Translations under genes and position numbers: made by a program | The notes under the pieces: model-generated | What the model saw: the letters and a program-made list of their open reading frames with translations, nothing else | What the model was told of the DNA's origin: nothing | Databases searched by the model: none | NCBI RefSeq assembly: GCF_003149245.1 | Contig: NZ_QGDL01000008.1 | Span: 201,488-265,487, forward strand | Reading direction: 5' to 3' | Length of the DNA: 64,000 bases | Source of the DNA: Faecalicatena orotica | Lineage (GTDB): Bacteria; Bacillota; Clostridia; Lachnospirales; Lachnospiraceae | Part shown: positions 53,900-63,168 of the stretch, piece by piece | Layout of the letters: each line of letters opens with the position of its first letter | How positions within the stretch are numbered: position 1 is the first letter of the stretch

Positions 53900-55642
53900 T
53901 TACTTTATATATGGAGTGTTTTTTATTTTCTTGTTTACCGTCAGTCGTACAATGCAGCCTTCGCCAGGGGCGGACTCGACCGTTATGCCACAGTCCGGAC
54001 CATAGATAAGCTTTAGGCGGCTGTCCACGTTTTGCAGGCCCACGCCGTTCTTCTGGAACGCTTCACTGCCACGAGACAGCGCCGCGGGGTCAAAACCCAC
54101 ACCGTTATCCGCCACAGTGAAAAGCAGCCGTTCCCCGTCCTCCGCCACCGTCACAGTGATCTGCCCGGGGCCGTCCATCGGCTTGATACCGTGATAAATG
54201 CTGTTTTCCACAACGGGCTGGAGGATGATCTTGGGTACTGTGTAATCCAGCAGTTCCTCCGGGACGGAAATCTCATAGCTGAGTTTCTCTTCATACCGCT
54301 CTTTTTGGATATACAGGTACTGCCGCACATGTTCCAGTTCATCGGCCACGGTGACCAGCTCCCGGCCGCCGCCAAGGGACAGGCGAAAAAAGGCGGCCAG
54401 GGATTTGGTGAGTGCAATCACTTTTTTGTTGTCGCCAAATTCAGCCATCCAGACGATGGTGTCCAGAGTGTTATAGAGGAAGTGAGGATTGATCTGGCTC
54501 ACCAGAACATTGAGTTCCGCCTGGCGCAGCGTCCTTTCCTTCTCCGAAACTTCATTCATCAGCTCGCGCACACGGCGGATCATCTTATTATAATTTCCGG
54601 CCAGCAGTTCCACCTCAGTAAAGCCATGCCTTTGTACACTGATCTCCGCCAGCTTTTCAATCTCATCCATGCCCCGTTCCAGGTCGGCCATAGGTGTGGA
54701 CAGCCGGCGGGTAAATAGAAAACCAAACAGCAGAACCGCACCGAAGAGCATACCACCGGTCAGCAGCACTGCCTCAAAAAGCTGCCGTTCCAGCATGTGC
54801 AGGGTATCCAAAGACACCACGCCCATCATGGTCCAGCCGGCATTCTCGATTTCCGTCTGGTAAGTAAGCAGGTTCTGCTTTTTGTCGTAGCCGTCTCCTT
54901 CTGCCAGAATCGCCTGCAGCTGCTTCTGCTTATCAGGGTCGGAAAAGTAACTGGTGTCCTTATGGTAAACCGGCTCGCCTTTTTCATTCAGGAGGAATAC
55001 ATAGCCTTTCGTTCCCAGATCCAGACGGCTCAGATGGTCCTCGACAACGCTGTATGGCATATCCATCAACAGAACGCCCAGGTTCTCGCCAGTGTTGCCA
55101 GTGATTTCCGTGCTGATAGAAACCACCCAGTTATCCTTGTCGGAGGAAAAACTCTGCATCCGGGCGCCGGTGAGGATGGGCATGGTGTTGTGGATGGACT
55201 CCATATACCAGTCCTCCTTCATCATGTCCTTGGAAACTGACATATCGAGGCCCTCTTCATTGGAAAGGATGCGTCCGTCCTTGGAGACCACAACGATGGA
55301 TTTTATGGCACTGTCGTTTTCAAGCAATGTATCGATACGGGACAGAAGGCCCTCCTGCAGGCTCTCGTCATCCCCGGAAAGATATTGGCGGAGGGTGGGG
55401 TCGCTTGCGAAGACGTTGGACTCCCCTTTGATGCGGGCGATGTAGGTGGAGAGATTAGTTCCGCTTAAGTCCATCAGCTCGTGTGTTTTGGAGACGGTCT
55501 CATTCATCAGCAGATTGGCTGCGAAGAAATAGACTGCTCCGCTAAGGAGCAGGATAACGGTCAGCCCCGTGCCCAGAACGAACAGGGGGAGCTGAACGCT
55601 GAACCGCCGGAACCAGCCGCGAATGCTATGCTTTTTTTCCAT
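53900..55642 (-). CDS. YesM/LytS-type sensor histidine kinase with extracellular sensor
   Basis: The 580-residue protein has a first membrane segment at ~18-40, an extracellular dCache-like sensor (~45-275), a second segment at ~280-300, and HAMP (TRRLSTPMADLERGMDEIEK). The His kinase domain has the hallmark QINPHFLYNTLDT, and the HATPase has QPVVENSIYHGI and DNGVGF then GVGLQNVDSRL. Members of this family pair with AraC-type response regulators to control sugar uptake. ATG 55642 follows GGAGGCGGGAC; the frame from 55723 is less likely. It overlaps the end of the regulator gene by 17 bases. Confidence 0.92.
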   Translation of the reverse strand: MEKKHSIRGWFRRFSVQLPLFVLGTGLTVILLLSGAVYFFAANLLMNETVSKTHELMDLSGTNLSTYIARIKGESNVFASDPTLRQYLSGDDESLQEGLLSRIDTLLENDSAIKSIVVVSKDGRILSNEEGLDMSVSKDMMKEDWYMESIHNTMPILTGARMQSFSSDKDNWVVSISTEITGNTGENLGVLLMDMPYSVVEDHLSRLDLGTKGYVFLLNEKGEPVYHKDTSYFSDPDKQKQLQAILAEGDGYDKKQNLLTYQTEIENAGWTMMGVVSLDTLHMLERQLFEAVLLTGGMLFGAVLLFGFLFTRRLSTPMADLERGMDEIEKLAEISVQRHGFTEVELLAGNYNKMIRRVRELMNEVSEKERTLRQAELNVLVSQINPHFLYNTLDTIVWMAEFGDNKKVIALTKSLAAFFRLSLGGGRELVTVADELEHVRQYLYIQKERYEEKLSYEISVPEELLDYTVPKIILQPVVENSIYHGIKPMDGPGQITVTVAEDGERLLFTVADNGVGFDPAALSRGSEAFQKNGVGLQNVDSRLKLIYGPDCGITVESAPGEGCIVRLTVNKKIKNTPYIK

Positions 55643-56405
55643 GTCCCGCCTCCGTCCTGAACGCTGTAGGCGTTTTTCCATATTTGCGCCGGAAGCATAC
55701 ACTGAAATAGTTTGGATCGTCAATGCCTACTGCCGCTGCGATTTCGTAGTTTTTCATCTGGGTGGACAAAAGCAGGATCTTTGCCTGCCCAAGCCGAAGG
55801 TCCAGAAAGTAGTCCCTAAAATTGGCGCCAAAATGCTTTTTAAACAGCGTACTCAGATAACTGATGCTGTATCCCAGCTCGTCTGCCATCGTGCTGAGGG
55901 AATACCCGGCGTCGGCAAGATGTCCCTCTAAACACTCGGCCATTTGTGTGCGGACACTTCCTTCCTCTCTGGCGCCAGCGTCCGCTGCCAGCTTATTTAC
56001 CTCCTGCCGCACAGCTGCCAGGCTGTCCGCTTCTTTCTTTTTCTCCACCAGGCGGAAAAGAATCGCCTGGATATCGTCCCGGGAGAGGGGCTTTAAGACA
56101 TAATCGTCCACCCCTGCCTTGATGGCGCGGATGGCGTAGTCCAGATAGTCGTACCCCGTTATCATGGCAATCTTGACGGATGGGTCGTACTCCTTTGCCC
56201 GGCGGCAGAAGTCCAGTCCGTTCATTTTGGGCATATTGATATCAGCAAGGATCAGGTCGATCGGCTCTTTTTCTAATAGCACGAGGGCTTCCTCACCGCT
56301 TTCGGCCTCGTAGAACCCAGTGATGCCCAACCCTTCAAAATCGATAAATGCCCGGATTCCCCGGCGGATGATGCTTTCATCATCCACCACCAGCAGCTGA
56401 TACAT
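55626..56405 (-). CDS. YesN-type response regulator (receiver + AraC DNA-binding domain)
   Basis: The 259-residue protein starts MYQLLVVDDESIIRRGIRAF (receiver), with the phospho-Asp in DLILADINMPKMNG and the Lys in DDYVLKPLSR. A helical linker leads to a C-terminal AraC-type HTH (LSTMADELGYSISYLSTLFKKHF and a second helix set ending CFRRKYGKTPTAF). ATG 56405 follows an AAAGGGGG site; the frame from 56507 is longer but lacks such a site. It is the first gene of an operon with the YesM-like kinase. Its targets are not adjacent; the surface gene lies on the other side of the kinase. Confidence 0.9.
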   Translation of the reverse strand: MYQLLVVDDESIIRRGIRAFIDFEGLGITGFYEAESGEEALVLLEKEPIDLILADINMPKMNGLDFCRRAKEYDPSVKIAMITGYDYLDYAIRAIKAGVDDYVLKPLSRDDIQAILFRLVEKKKEADSLAAVRQEVNKLAADAGAREEGSVRTQMAECLEGHLADAGYSLSTMADELGYSISYLSTLFKKHFGANFRDYFLDLRLGQAKILLLSTQMKNYEIAAAVGIDDPNYFSVCFRRKYGKTPTAFRTEAGHGKKA

Positions 56406-56554
56406 TCTAATGCCCCCTTTCCGGTGAGTGCACATAACACCGCACCATACACAGCTTTCACTGCGAAGGATAGGGTGCTGCCTCTGTATCATTTTATTAT
56501 ACAGCACCGGTACTCATGGTACAAGTCCGTGAGTACCGGTATCGCTTCCACTAT

Positions 56555-56832
56555 TTAAAAACAGGAGGCCCAATATTTAAGATAGACCTTTTCTCCTGCA
56601 AAGTCGGAGAGCTTTACAGTATTTCCATCCAGATCCATCATTTCAAAATCGGGGGCCAACGCTCCGTCGTTCTTTTTTTCCTTCTCATTCCTTCTCATGC
56701 TGGTGTTCTCCTTTGCGCTGTTTTCTTGTTCATCCGTTGCTGGCGGGCGTTCCCACGCCCTCCGGTGCCGCACGCAGTCAGTAACAAGAGCGAAAGACTT
56801 AAACCCGCTGCCCCAAATAATTTATGTTTCAT
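56555..56832 (-). pseudogene. Broken TlpA-like thiol-redox lipoprotein
   Basis: ATG 56832 has AAAGGAG upstream and starts a lipoprotein signal (KLFGAAGLSLSLLLLTACGT, lipobox LTAC). That frame is soon lost, and the body continues in another frame with ENTSMRRNEKEKK and APDFEMMDLDGNTVKLSDF, the start of a redoxin domain. It then stops at KYWASCF, just where the catalytic WxxC(x)xC motif should be. So there is one frameshift and a truncation at the 3' end. The gene is unlikely to function. Confidence 0.75.
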
Positions 56833-56861
56833 CGTCATCTTCTCCTTTCTACTACGTTACC

Positions 56862-57025
56862 CAAAGAGGGATAATATATTGTCCAGGCTGCCATCAGGAA
56901 TGCCCCGTAAATGCCCCGTACAGCGGCTGACCGCCCCAGAATCGCTTCCAGAACTGGGCCGATGCAGGGAGATCAGGGAGACCCGCCGTAAGCACTGTTC
57001 CTAGATACAATGATCGAACGTCCAT
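56862..57025 (-). pseudogene. CcdA-like membrane protein fragment
   Basis: On the minus strand one frame reads SPCIGPVLEAILG, which matches the conserved core of CcdA/DsbD-type thiol transporters, followed by GAFLMAAW. Neighbouring sequence in other frames reads LYLGTVLTAGL, and stops interrupt all frames. It lies just upstream of the TlpA-like relic, so the pair was probably a CcdA-TlpA redox operon. Confidence 0.55.
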
Positions 57026-57282
57026 GTATGTCACCACTTTCTCTTTCTGTCTTTATTCTACGCCCAGTCGAAAAAGATTGTAATGGAACGGCTTTCGCTG
57101 TTTCTTTGATTTTTTGTGATTGCGTGAAAAATCTTCAGGGGAGTTTCTTCGGTGTATCCCTGCAGCTATATAAATATTCAATACAGTTCTTTCATTAAAT
57201 ATGATATAATTTACCCAATCAAAACAACAAGATAGAAAAGTACCAGGAAAACTGCTAAAATTAGAAGTCGTGGAGGAGATGT

Positions 57283-58005
57283 ATGAAAATATATAATGCA
57301 GGAAACAGAGTCATGAATACATATCTTTACCAGATTAAAGATGGGTTTGTAATGATTGATACAGGCTACGAAAATAATTATACAAATTGTACTTTGTCTA
57401 TGAAACGAAAAGGAATTTCTTGGTCTAATATTAAATATATTTTTCTAACACACGCCCATGATGACCATGCCGGTTTTCTAAAAGAGGCATTGGATAAACA
57501 TCCAAATATTACTTGTATCATAAGTGAAAAGGCATTTTCTGTTTTGTTAAGGGGACAAAATTCATTTGATGGTGGTTGTAGTAGTAGGCTTGCACTGTTC
57601 TTTTGTTGCATTATGAAATTATTGGGCAATGGAAAACATCTTTTTCCTGCAATCGATGAAACCTATAAAAAAAGATTTATAGAGATAACAAAAGATAATG
57701 TTTCTGAAATTGAAACGTTATTATCTGGCAAAATATTATTTACACCGGGACATACAGCAGATTCTATTTCCTTAAAAGTTAAAAATCAGATATTTTGTGG
57801 AGATGCCGCAATGAATGGTTTACCGAGTTTACATAGGATAACTATATGGGTAGAGAATAAAAAAGAATTTGAAAATTCATGGAAAGTATTTTTGGATGAA
57901 AATGTAGATTATATTTACCCAGCACATGGACATCGGTTTAAAAGTAATGATTTGTATAAGTTTAAAACTGAAATTAGTAAGCTTAAGCTATATCCTTTGA
58001 AGTGA
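57283..58005 (+). CDS. MBL-fold metallo-hydrolase
   Basis: The 240-residue protein has the metallo-beta-lactamase-fold zinc motif THAHDDHAG (HxHxDH, His/Asp near residues 65-70), a later TPGHTADSISL strand-His, a DAAM motif with the bridging Asp, and a final His in YPAHGHRF. Its substrate is unknown; it may be a lactonase, thioesterase or phosphodiesterase. GTGGAGGAG lies upstream of the ATG. The coding sequence is visibly AT-rich compared with the region before 57 kb. Confidence 0.88.
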   Translation: MKIYNAGNRVMNTYLYQIKDGFVMIDTGYENNYTNCTLSMKRKGISWSNIKYIFLTHAHDDHAGFLKEALDKHPNITCIISEKAFSVLLRGQNSFDGGCSSRLALFFCCIMKLLGNGKHLFPAIDETYKKRFIEITKDNVSEIETLLSGKILFTPGHTADSISLKVKNQIFCGDAAMNGLPSLHRITIWVENKKEFENSWKVFLDENVDYIYPAHGHRFKSNDLYKFKTEISKLKLYPLK

Positions 58006-58173
58006 CAACAATATCTTCAACTTCCAGTTTTTCAAACTGAAAATCTGGATTTGTGGATTATTCTTTGCTATTGTATTTGCAATAATTTTGATTGGATGGA
58101 AGATAAAAAAGGAAAATGGTAACGTTCAGTTTATCCGAGTGAAAAATTGGAAAATTTAAAGGGAGGTGCTGAA

Positions 58174-58677
58174 ATGTACGATTTACCTTATGGCTATTGT
58201 GGTATTATGTGTGCTTTGTGTAATCGTCATATCGTGAACGGGAATAGTGCCTGTTCCGGTTGCTCTCAAAATGGTTATTATTCTGAACCATGTAAGATCG
58301 CTAAATGTTGCAAGGAAAAGAATAATCTTCATTGTGCATTATGTAAAGAATTTCCTTGTGAAAAAGTAAAAAAAATCGGAGACTTTAGTGACCTAAATAC
58401 TAATGAACATTATACTAAGGCTTGCCATTGTATATTGGAAAACGGATTTGATATTTGGTATCAAGAATATGAAGAGCGAAAAAATCTTTTAATGACAGCT
58501 TTAGAAAAGTATAACAACGGCAGAATGAAGCGGTACTTATGTGAATTGTTTATGCGCGAAGATTTAGTGGATTTACGAGAGATAATGGAGGTTGCTAATA
58601 ATGATTTAATCGGTACAACAAAAGAGCTTTCCACTCAGTTTAAGTCTATAGTAAATAGCATTGTCAAAACGAGATAA
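58174..58677 (+). CDS. DUF3795 domain protein
   Basis: The 167-residue protein has a Cys-rich N terminus: YGYCGIMCALCNRHIVNGNSA, CSGCSQ, CKIAKCCKEK and CALCKEFPC. This pattern is characteristic of the DUF3795 family, whose function is unknown; metal binding through the many Cys is likely. ATG 58174 follows GGGAGGTG; the frame from 58147 crosses that site. It is AT-rich like its neighbours. Confidence 0.82.
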   Translation: MYDLPYGYCGIMCALCNRHIVNGNSACSGCSQNGYYSEPCKIAKCCKEKNNLHCALCKEFPCEKVKKIGDFSDLNTNEHYTKACHCILENGFDIWYQEYEERKNLLMTALEKYNNGRMKRYLCELFMREDLVDLREIMEVANNDLIGTTKELSTQFKSIVNSIVKTR

Positions 58678-58833
58678 ATTGTACGACACCCTGCAATATG
58701 TATGGCGATAACTGCTGTGATCATTATAATACGAACAGCGTTAGAAGATAGTATGCTTAAAAAAGGACTAGCCGTAGTGTTTAACCAAATCGGTTGGATA
58801 TTCTAAATTTGAAATTTTGTGGGAGTAAAAGTA

Positions 58834-59100
58834 ATGATAGAAATCAGATATGTAAAAGCAGAAGATAAAGAATTTTGGTATAGTCTTGATAAACACTTGC
58901 CAGAACGAGAATTTGTTAATAAGATCAGTAATAAGAGAGGATATATTTTATTGGATAACAATAAACCCATCGGGTTGTTAAGATATAATCTTTTCTGGGA
59001 TAATACGCCATTTTGTACAATGTTGTATATCGATTGCAATTATCACAGAAAGGGTTATGGAAAAAAACTAATGGAAATGTTTTTGATTAAGGGCATTTAA
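58834..59100 (+). pseudogene. Truncated GNAT acetyltransferase (N-terminal half)
   Basis: GGGAG precedes ATG 58834. The frame has the GNAT start (IEIRYVKAEDKEFWYSLDK) and reaches the acetyl-CoA loop YHRKGYGKKLMEM, then ends after ~88 residues where the family normally continues ~60 more. Loss of the C-terminal strands should inactivate it. Confidence 0.7.
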
Positions 59101-59153
59101 TTAAATTCCAGTTTACCCGAGAGGAAAAATTGAATTTATAGAGGAGGACGACT

Positions 59154-59648
59154 ATGCTTTTAGCAATAGAATGTATGATTGCTTGTATAATTTTTGCAGT
59201 AATTGTCTTGCCTGCACAATATAAAGATCCAGTTAAATATATTATGTCTTACCCTCCAGAAATCAGAAAAAGAGTGGAGTCTTTACCAGAATATAAAAAT
59301 TCTATAAAACGGACTGAAAAAAGGCACATATTAAAGAAACTCATTGCTGTATTTGTATGTGTCGCACTTTTGTCGGCAGTCGCCTATTTTTCAGGAGCTA
59401 AAAACTTTCAAACAGCATTTATACATGTGTTTATCTTATTTCTTACCGTTAATCTCTTTGATGTAATTGTGCTTGATATTGGTGTGTTCTGTCATAGTAA
59501 AAAATTAAGAATAGCTGGAACTGAAAATATGGATAAAGAATACAAGAATTATTTATTCCATGTTAAAGGTGGCATAAAGGGAATTATGTTGGGTGGTGTG
59601 ATTTCCCTTTTATCTGCGAGTATAAATTACATAGCATCTATTATATAA
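59154..59648 (+). CDS. Hypothetical membrane protein, about 4 segments
   Basis: The 164-residue protein has hydrophobic segments at about 2-20, 62-80, 88-110 and 140-160, with a charged cytoplasmic-type region (KYIMSYPPEIRKRVESLPEYK) between the first two. GAGGAGG lies before the ATG. No family is recognised. It lies between two GNAT fragments. Confidence 0.7.
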   Translation: MLLAIECMIACIIFAVIVLPAQYKDPVKYIMSYPPEIRKRVESLPEYKNSIKRTEKRHILKKLIAVFVCVALLSAVAYFSGAKNFQTAFIHVFILFLTVNLFDVIVLDIGVFCHSKKLRIAGTENMDKEYKNYLFHVKGGIKGIMLGGVISLLSASINYIASII

Positions 59649-59677
59649 ATCCCCATTTGTGGTAGGAATAAAATTAG

Positions 59678-59953
59678 GAGAAAAGTGGATACTATCATCT
59701 TGGCTGTCTGTGTGTTATACCAAAATATCAAGGAATGGGAATAGGCACGCAGGCGTTTGAATATATGTTATCTGTTTCTCCTGACTGGAGACAGATTACG
59801 CTGGTTACGCCTGTTGACAAAGAAGAGAATATAAAGTTTTATACTAAGAGATGCGGATTTAGGCTTGGAAATAAAGTAATGGATGGAAACGTAGAAGTTG
59901 TTTACTTTTATATGAATCGCAAAATTACAGCTTCTAATTATGATTCAACTTAG
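59678..59953 (+). pseudogene. GNAT acetyltransferase C-terminal fragment
   Basis: After a stop at 59675 the open frame reads YYHLGCLCVIPKYQGMGIGT (strand plus acetyl-CoA loop), then NIKFYTKRCGFRLGNK, a complete C-terminal half of a GNAT domain. No N-terminal half or start codon with a ribosome site is present; ATG 59735 is internal to the loop. Confidence 0.72.
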
Positions 59954-60106
59954 AAAAATGGAACAGACAGATTTGCCCTTCACCATGACGCCAAAAGAAT
60001 TGTGGTGCAGCCGAATCCGGAAAACAAGGCATCCTGCGGCCTGCTGCTGTCTTGTGGCTTTGTGCTTGACACGGAAAAAGAGATCTATGTAAAACTTTTG
60101 CCTTGA
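59954..60106 (+). pseudogene. Third GNAT C-terminal fragment
   Basis: Directly after the previous TAG, in the same frame, the sequence reads RIVVQPNPENKASCGLLLSCGF, VLDTEKEIYVKLLP and a stop: the conserved end of AAC(6')-like or similar GNAT proteins. There is no start and no acetyl-CoA loop. It is a remnant joined to an unrelated GNAT fragment. Confidence 0.65.
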
Positions 60107-60201
60107 ACGGTAAATAAGCTGAACAAATTCATAAAGGGCAGAGCAGGTCAAGGGAAGATGCTTCTTCGCGTGATTTGCTGTCAATAAAGGAGGGATATAT
60201 C

Positions 60202-60765
60202 ATTAGCGAAACAATGAAATTTGCAAGTAGAGAAGAATTTCGGGAATGGCTCTGTGAGCATTGCCTATCAAAGGATGGCATTTGGCTTTTGTTCGGTAAG
60301 GCAGGTGGACCAAAAACTATAAAAGCGGGGGCGGCCCTGGAAGAAGCTCTCTGTTTTGGCTGGATTGACGGACAGATGGAAAAGATTGATGATAAGACTT
60401 ATAAGAAGTATTTTTCTCTGCGGAGAAAGAATAGCAAATGGTCAGAGAAGAATAAGGCATTGGTGAAAAACCTTGAGGAACGGGGACTTATGACTGATTT
60501 TGGCAGGAAGAAGATAGATGAGGCCAAGAAGAACGGTCAGTGGGACGCTACAAACCCTCTGGCAATCATTACAGAGGAACAGATTGCCTGCCTGTCTGCA
60601 CTGTTGGAAGGGTACGAACCTGCTTATACAAATTTTCAAGCGATGTCTCCATCCGTAAAGAAAATTTATACACGGGCATACCTTGATGCAAAGACAGACG
60701 CTGGACGTGAAAAGCGGATTGTTTGGATGGTGGACAGGCTCAATAAAAATTTAAAACCAATGTAG
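60202..60765 (+). CDS. YdeI/OmpD-associated family protein
   Basis: The protein matches the YdeI-like family: FASREEFREWLCEHCLSKDGIW, EEALCFGWIDGQMEKIDDKT, YKKYFSLRRKNSKWSEKNKALV, and the C-terminal KIYTRAYLDAKTDAGREKRI. Its role is unclear; related proteins are linked to bacteriocin or peptide protection. The start is unusual. AAGGAGG (60187-60193) is 8 bases before ATT 60202 (reading I-S-E-T-M-K-F), where homologues usually have an ATG-encoded MSE start. The next ATG is 60214, 20 bases from the site. I place the start at ATT, a known but rare initiator. Confidence 0.85.
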   Translation: MSETMKFASREEFREWLCEHCLSKDGIWLLFGKAGGPKTIKAGAALEEALCFGWIDGQMEKIDDKTYKKYFSLRRKNSKWSEKNKALVKNLEERGLMTDFGRKKIDEAKKNGQWDATNPLAIITEEQIACLSALLEGYEPAYTNFQAMSPSVKKIYTRAYLDAKTDAGREKRIVWMVDRLNKNLKPM

Positions 60766-60898
60766 GCAATTAAAAAAAGTAAACGCCAAATAGTAAGTAC
60801 CTTTTCAAAATCATCATATGTGAGATAATAGACTCATCACTATAAAGTCAAAAAAGTTTAGTACTCAACTTTTTTGACCAGACTACAGGAGGTGAGTT

Positions 60899-61264
60899 AT
60901 GAAATCTCATACAAGTTTAGTTGCACAGCAAACTCGTTTGAGTGAATGGGCCGAACTGGTCAGGGATTGCCAAAATCGCCCACAGGGTATGAAAATCGAT
61001 GAATGGTGCCAGCTGCACGACATGACGAAAGCGAGTTATTACTGGAGACTCCGAAAAGTTCGGGAAGCTTTTCTGGCAGCTGCTGACAATACACCAGATT
61101 TTATAGAAGTTCCTTCTTCTCCTATCCAGTCAGAAAATATAGCACCGGATCATAAAACCGTTGCTATGATCAAAGGTAGAAACCACCTCACATTGGAGAT
61201 CACAGACCAGGCATCTGCTTCCTTTCTTCATACACTTTTGGGAGTGATGATGGATGCTCAATGA
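60899..61264 (+). CDS. tnpA: IS66 accessory protein TnpA
   Basis: The 121-residue protein starts MKSHTSLVAQQTRLSEWAEL with a short helix-turn-helix region (KIDEWCQLHDMTKASYYWRL), typical for IS66 ORF1 (DNA-binding accessory factor). AGGAGG lies before ATG 60899. It overlaps the following frame by 11 bases. Confidence 0.88.
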   Translation: MKSHTSLVAQQTRLSEWAELVRDCQNRPQGMKIDEWCQLHDMTKASYYWRLRKVREAFLAAADNTPDFIEVPSSPIQSENIAPDHKTVAMIKGRNHLTLEITDQASASFLHTLLGVMMDAQ

Positions 61265-63067
61265 TGGTACAGGATTCAAAAAAGTATACATAGCCACTGG
61301 CTTTACGGATCTTCGCAGAGGAATTGATGGTCTTGCCAGGACCATACGTTTCCAGTTCCATCTCGATCCTTATGATAAACATACATTATTCTTGTTTTGT
61401 GGCAGGCGTACTGACCGGATAAAAGGACTCCTCTGGGAAGGCGGTGGGTTCCTCCTTCTGTACAAGAGGATTGAAAACGGTAACTTTCGATGGCCTCGCA
61501 CAAAAGGCGAAGCACTGGAGATTACCGCAGATCAGTATCAAATGTTGATGCAGGGATTGGAAATCATTGCCAAGGCAGTTAAGTATACGGAAGAACAATT
61601 AAATACAGTTGATAAGTCGTTTCTTATCCATCTGCTTTTGCAGCAGGAACAGTTGGAAGCCTTAACAAAGGAACTTCATGCATCGAATGAAAAAATGCAG
61701 CTCCTGATGGAACAGGTGATCCTCGGTAAACAGAACCGTTTTGGCAGATCTTCTGAAAAGATGGAGGATACCGGTCAGATCCGTTTTCGCGAAGTGGATG
61801 GAAGCATCGTATTTTTTAACGAAGCCGAAGCTGTATCTGATCTTAGTGTATCAGAACCAGAAGATCTGGAACTCAGATCTCCCAGGCAGCCAAAACGCAA
61901 AGGAAAGAAAGAAGCGGATCTTTCCGGACTTCCGATCAGGCGGATCGACCACTATCTGTCTGAGACCGAATTGGAAGAAGAATTCGGTGAGAAGGGCTGG
62001 AAACAATTACCGGATGCGATCTCCAGAAAATATCGTTTCGTGCCAGCCAAGGTGGAAGTGGAAGAACATCACATTGGTGTATATGCCAGCAAAACAGATG
62101 AACATATGGTCAAAGCAGACCATCCAAAGTCTTTGCTGCATGGAAGTCTGGTATCCCCATCTTTGGCAGTTGCGATCATCAACGGTAAGTATGTGAATGC
62201 AGTACCACTCTATCGATTAGAACAGGAATTCCAGCGCTATGGTCTTCAGATCACAAGACAGCATATGGCAAACTGGTGCATTCGTCTCGGAGAAGAATAT
62301 TTATCGGTTCTTTATGATCATCTTCATGAAGAATTGTATTCCTGTCATGTGATACAGGCAGATGAAACACCGGTGCTTGTAAACCATGATGGACGGAAAG
62401 CAGGTTCCAAAAGCTGGATGTGGGTATATCGTTCCGGACATCTATATCACAACCGCCAGATTGTCTTATATGAATATCAACAGACGAGAAATGCATCTCA
62501 TCCACGGGAATTCCTGAAAGGGTATGATGGCATCTGTGTGACAGATGGATATCAGGTCTGCCATACTTTAGAAAAGGAGATCCAGGCAATCTACCGGGAA
62601 GAAGGGAAGTTGAATGCCCTTTCTTCTGATGAACGGCTTAAGCAGCGGCAAGCGGTCATAAAACCACTTGTGGATGCTTTTTTTGCGTACCTGAAAAACA
62701 TAAAGGTATCCAGAAAGGATAAATTTGGAGATGCCGTCGGTTATGCTCTGAACCAGGAAAAATATCTTCGGGTATTTCTCACAGATGAAGATGTTCCAAT
62801 AGATAATAATGCATCCGAAAGGGCAATCCGGGCTTTTGTATCGGGAAGAAAAACTGGCAGATGATAGATACCATCAATGGAGCCAGGGCTTCCGCGATCA
62901 TTTATAGTATTGTAGAAACAGCAAAAGCCAACAATCTGAAGCCCTTTGATTATGTGCAGTATCTCTTAGAAGAGATTCCACAACACATGGATGACACCGA
63001 TTGTGCATTCGTGGAAGATCTTCTTCCATGATCAGAAAAGCTTCCGGCAGAAATCCGTAAAGCTTAA
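61254..63067 (+). pseudogene. IS66 TnpB-TnpC fused and broken transposase
   Basis: Residues 1-~110 match IS66 TnpB (FTDLRRGIDGLARTIRFQF, LLWEGGGFLLLYKRIENG). The frame then continues without a stop into TnpC (YTEEQLNTVDKSFLIHLLLQ...), usually a separate gene. The TnpC part has the helical Zn-type region, HVIQADETPV (first Asp), VTDGY, and DNNASERAIR near the end. At about 62830 one base is missing and the frame ends at 62864; the rest (KNWQMIDTINGA...) continues in another frame to 63067. A TGA at 63029-63031 interrupts even that where a Trp codon is expected. The enzyme is not functional as read. Confidence 0.85.
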
Positions 63068-63168
63068 ATATAGGTGGCTGCAGAGCAGCCGCCTAAAAAT
63101 GTCAGGGTACTTGCTATTTTGCGTTTACGAAAAGATTGTTCAATTAGAATTTGAAAGGAACGTATTTT

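Larger units (their letters stand above)
60779..63128 (+). mobile_element. IS66 family insertion sequence (degraded)
   Basis: The left end starts GTAAACGCCAAATAG at 60779 and its 23-bp mirror, GTAAACGCAAAATAG on the minus strand, ends at 63128 (60779-60801 with 63106-63128, 2 mismatches). Inside are tnpA and a tnpB/tnpC-like frame. A 12-bp hairpin (60847-60858 with 60867-60878) precedes tnpA. The flanking bases (TAAAAAAA left, GAAAAGAT right) are not an 8-bp target duplication. The element is likely inactive because the transposase is broken. Confidence 0.9.

Noticed and set aside
60771-63136. 8-bp target-site duplication around IS66
   Set aside because: The flanks TAAAAAAA and GAAAAGAT do not match.
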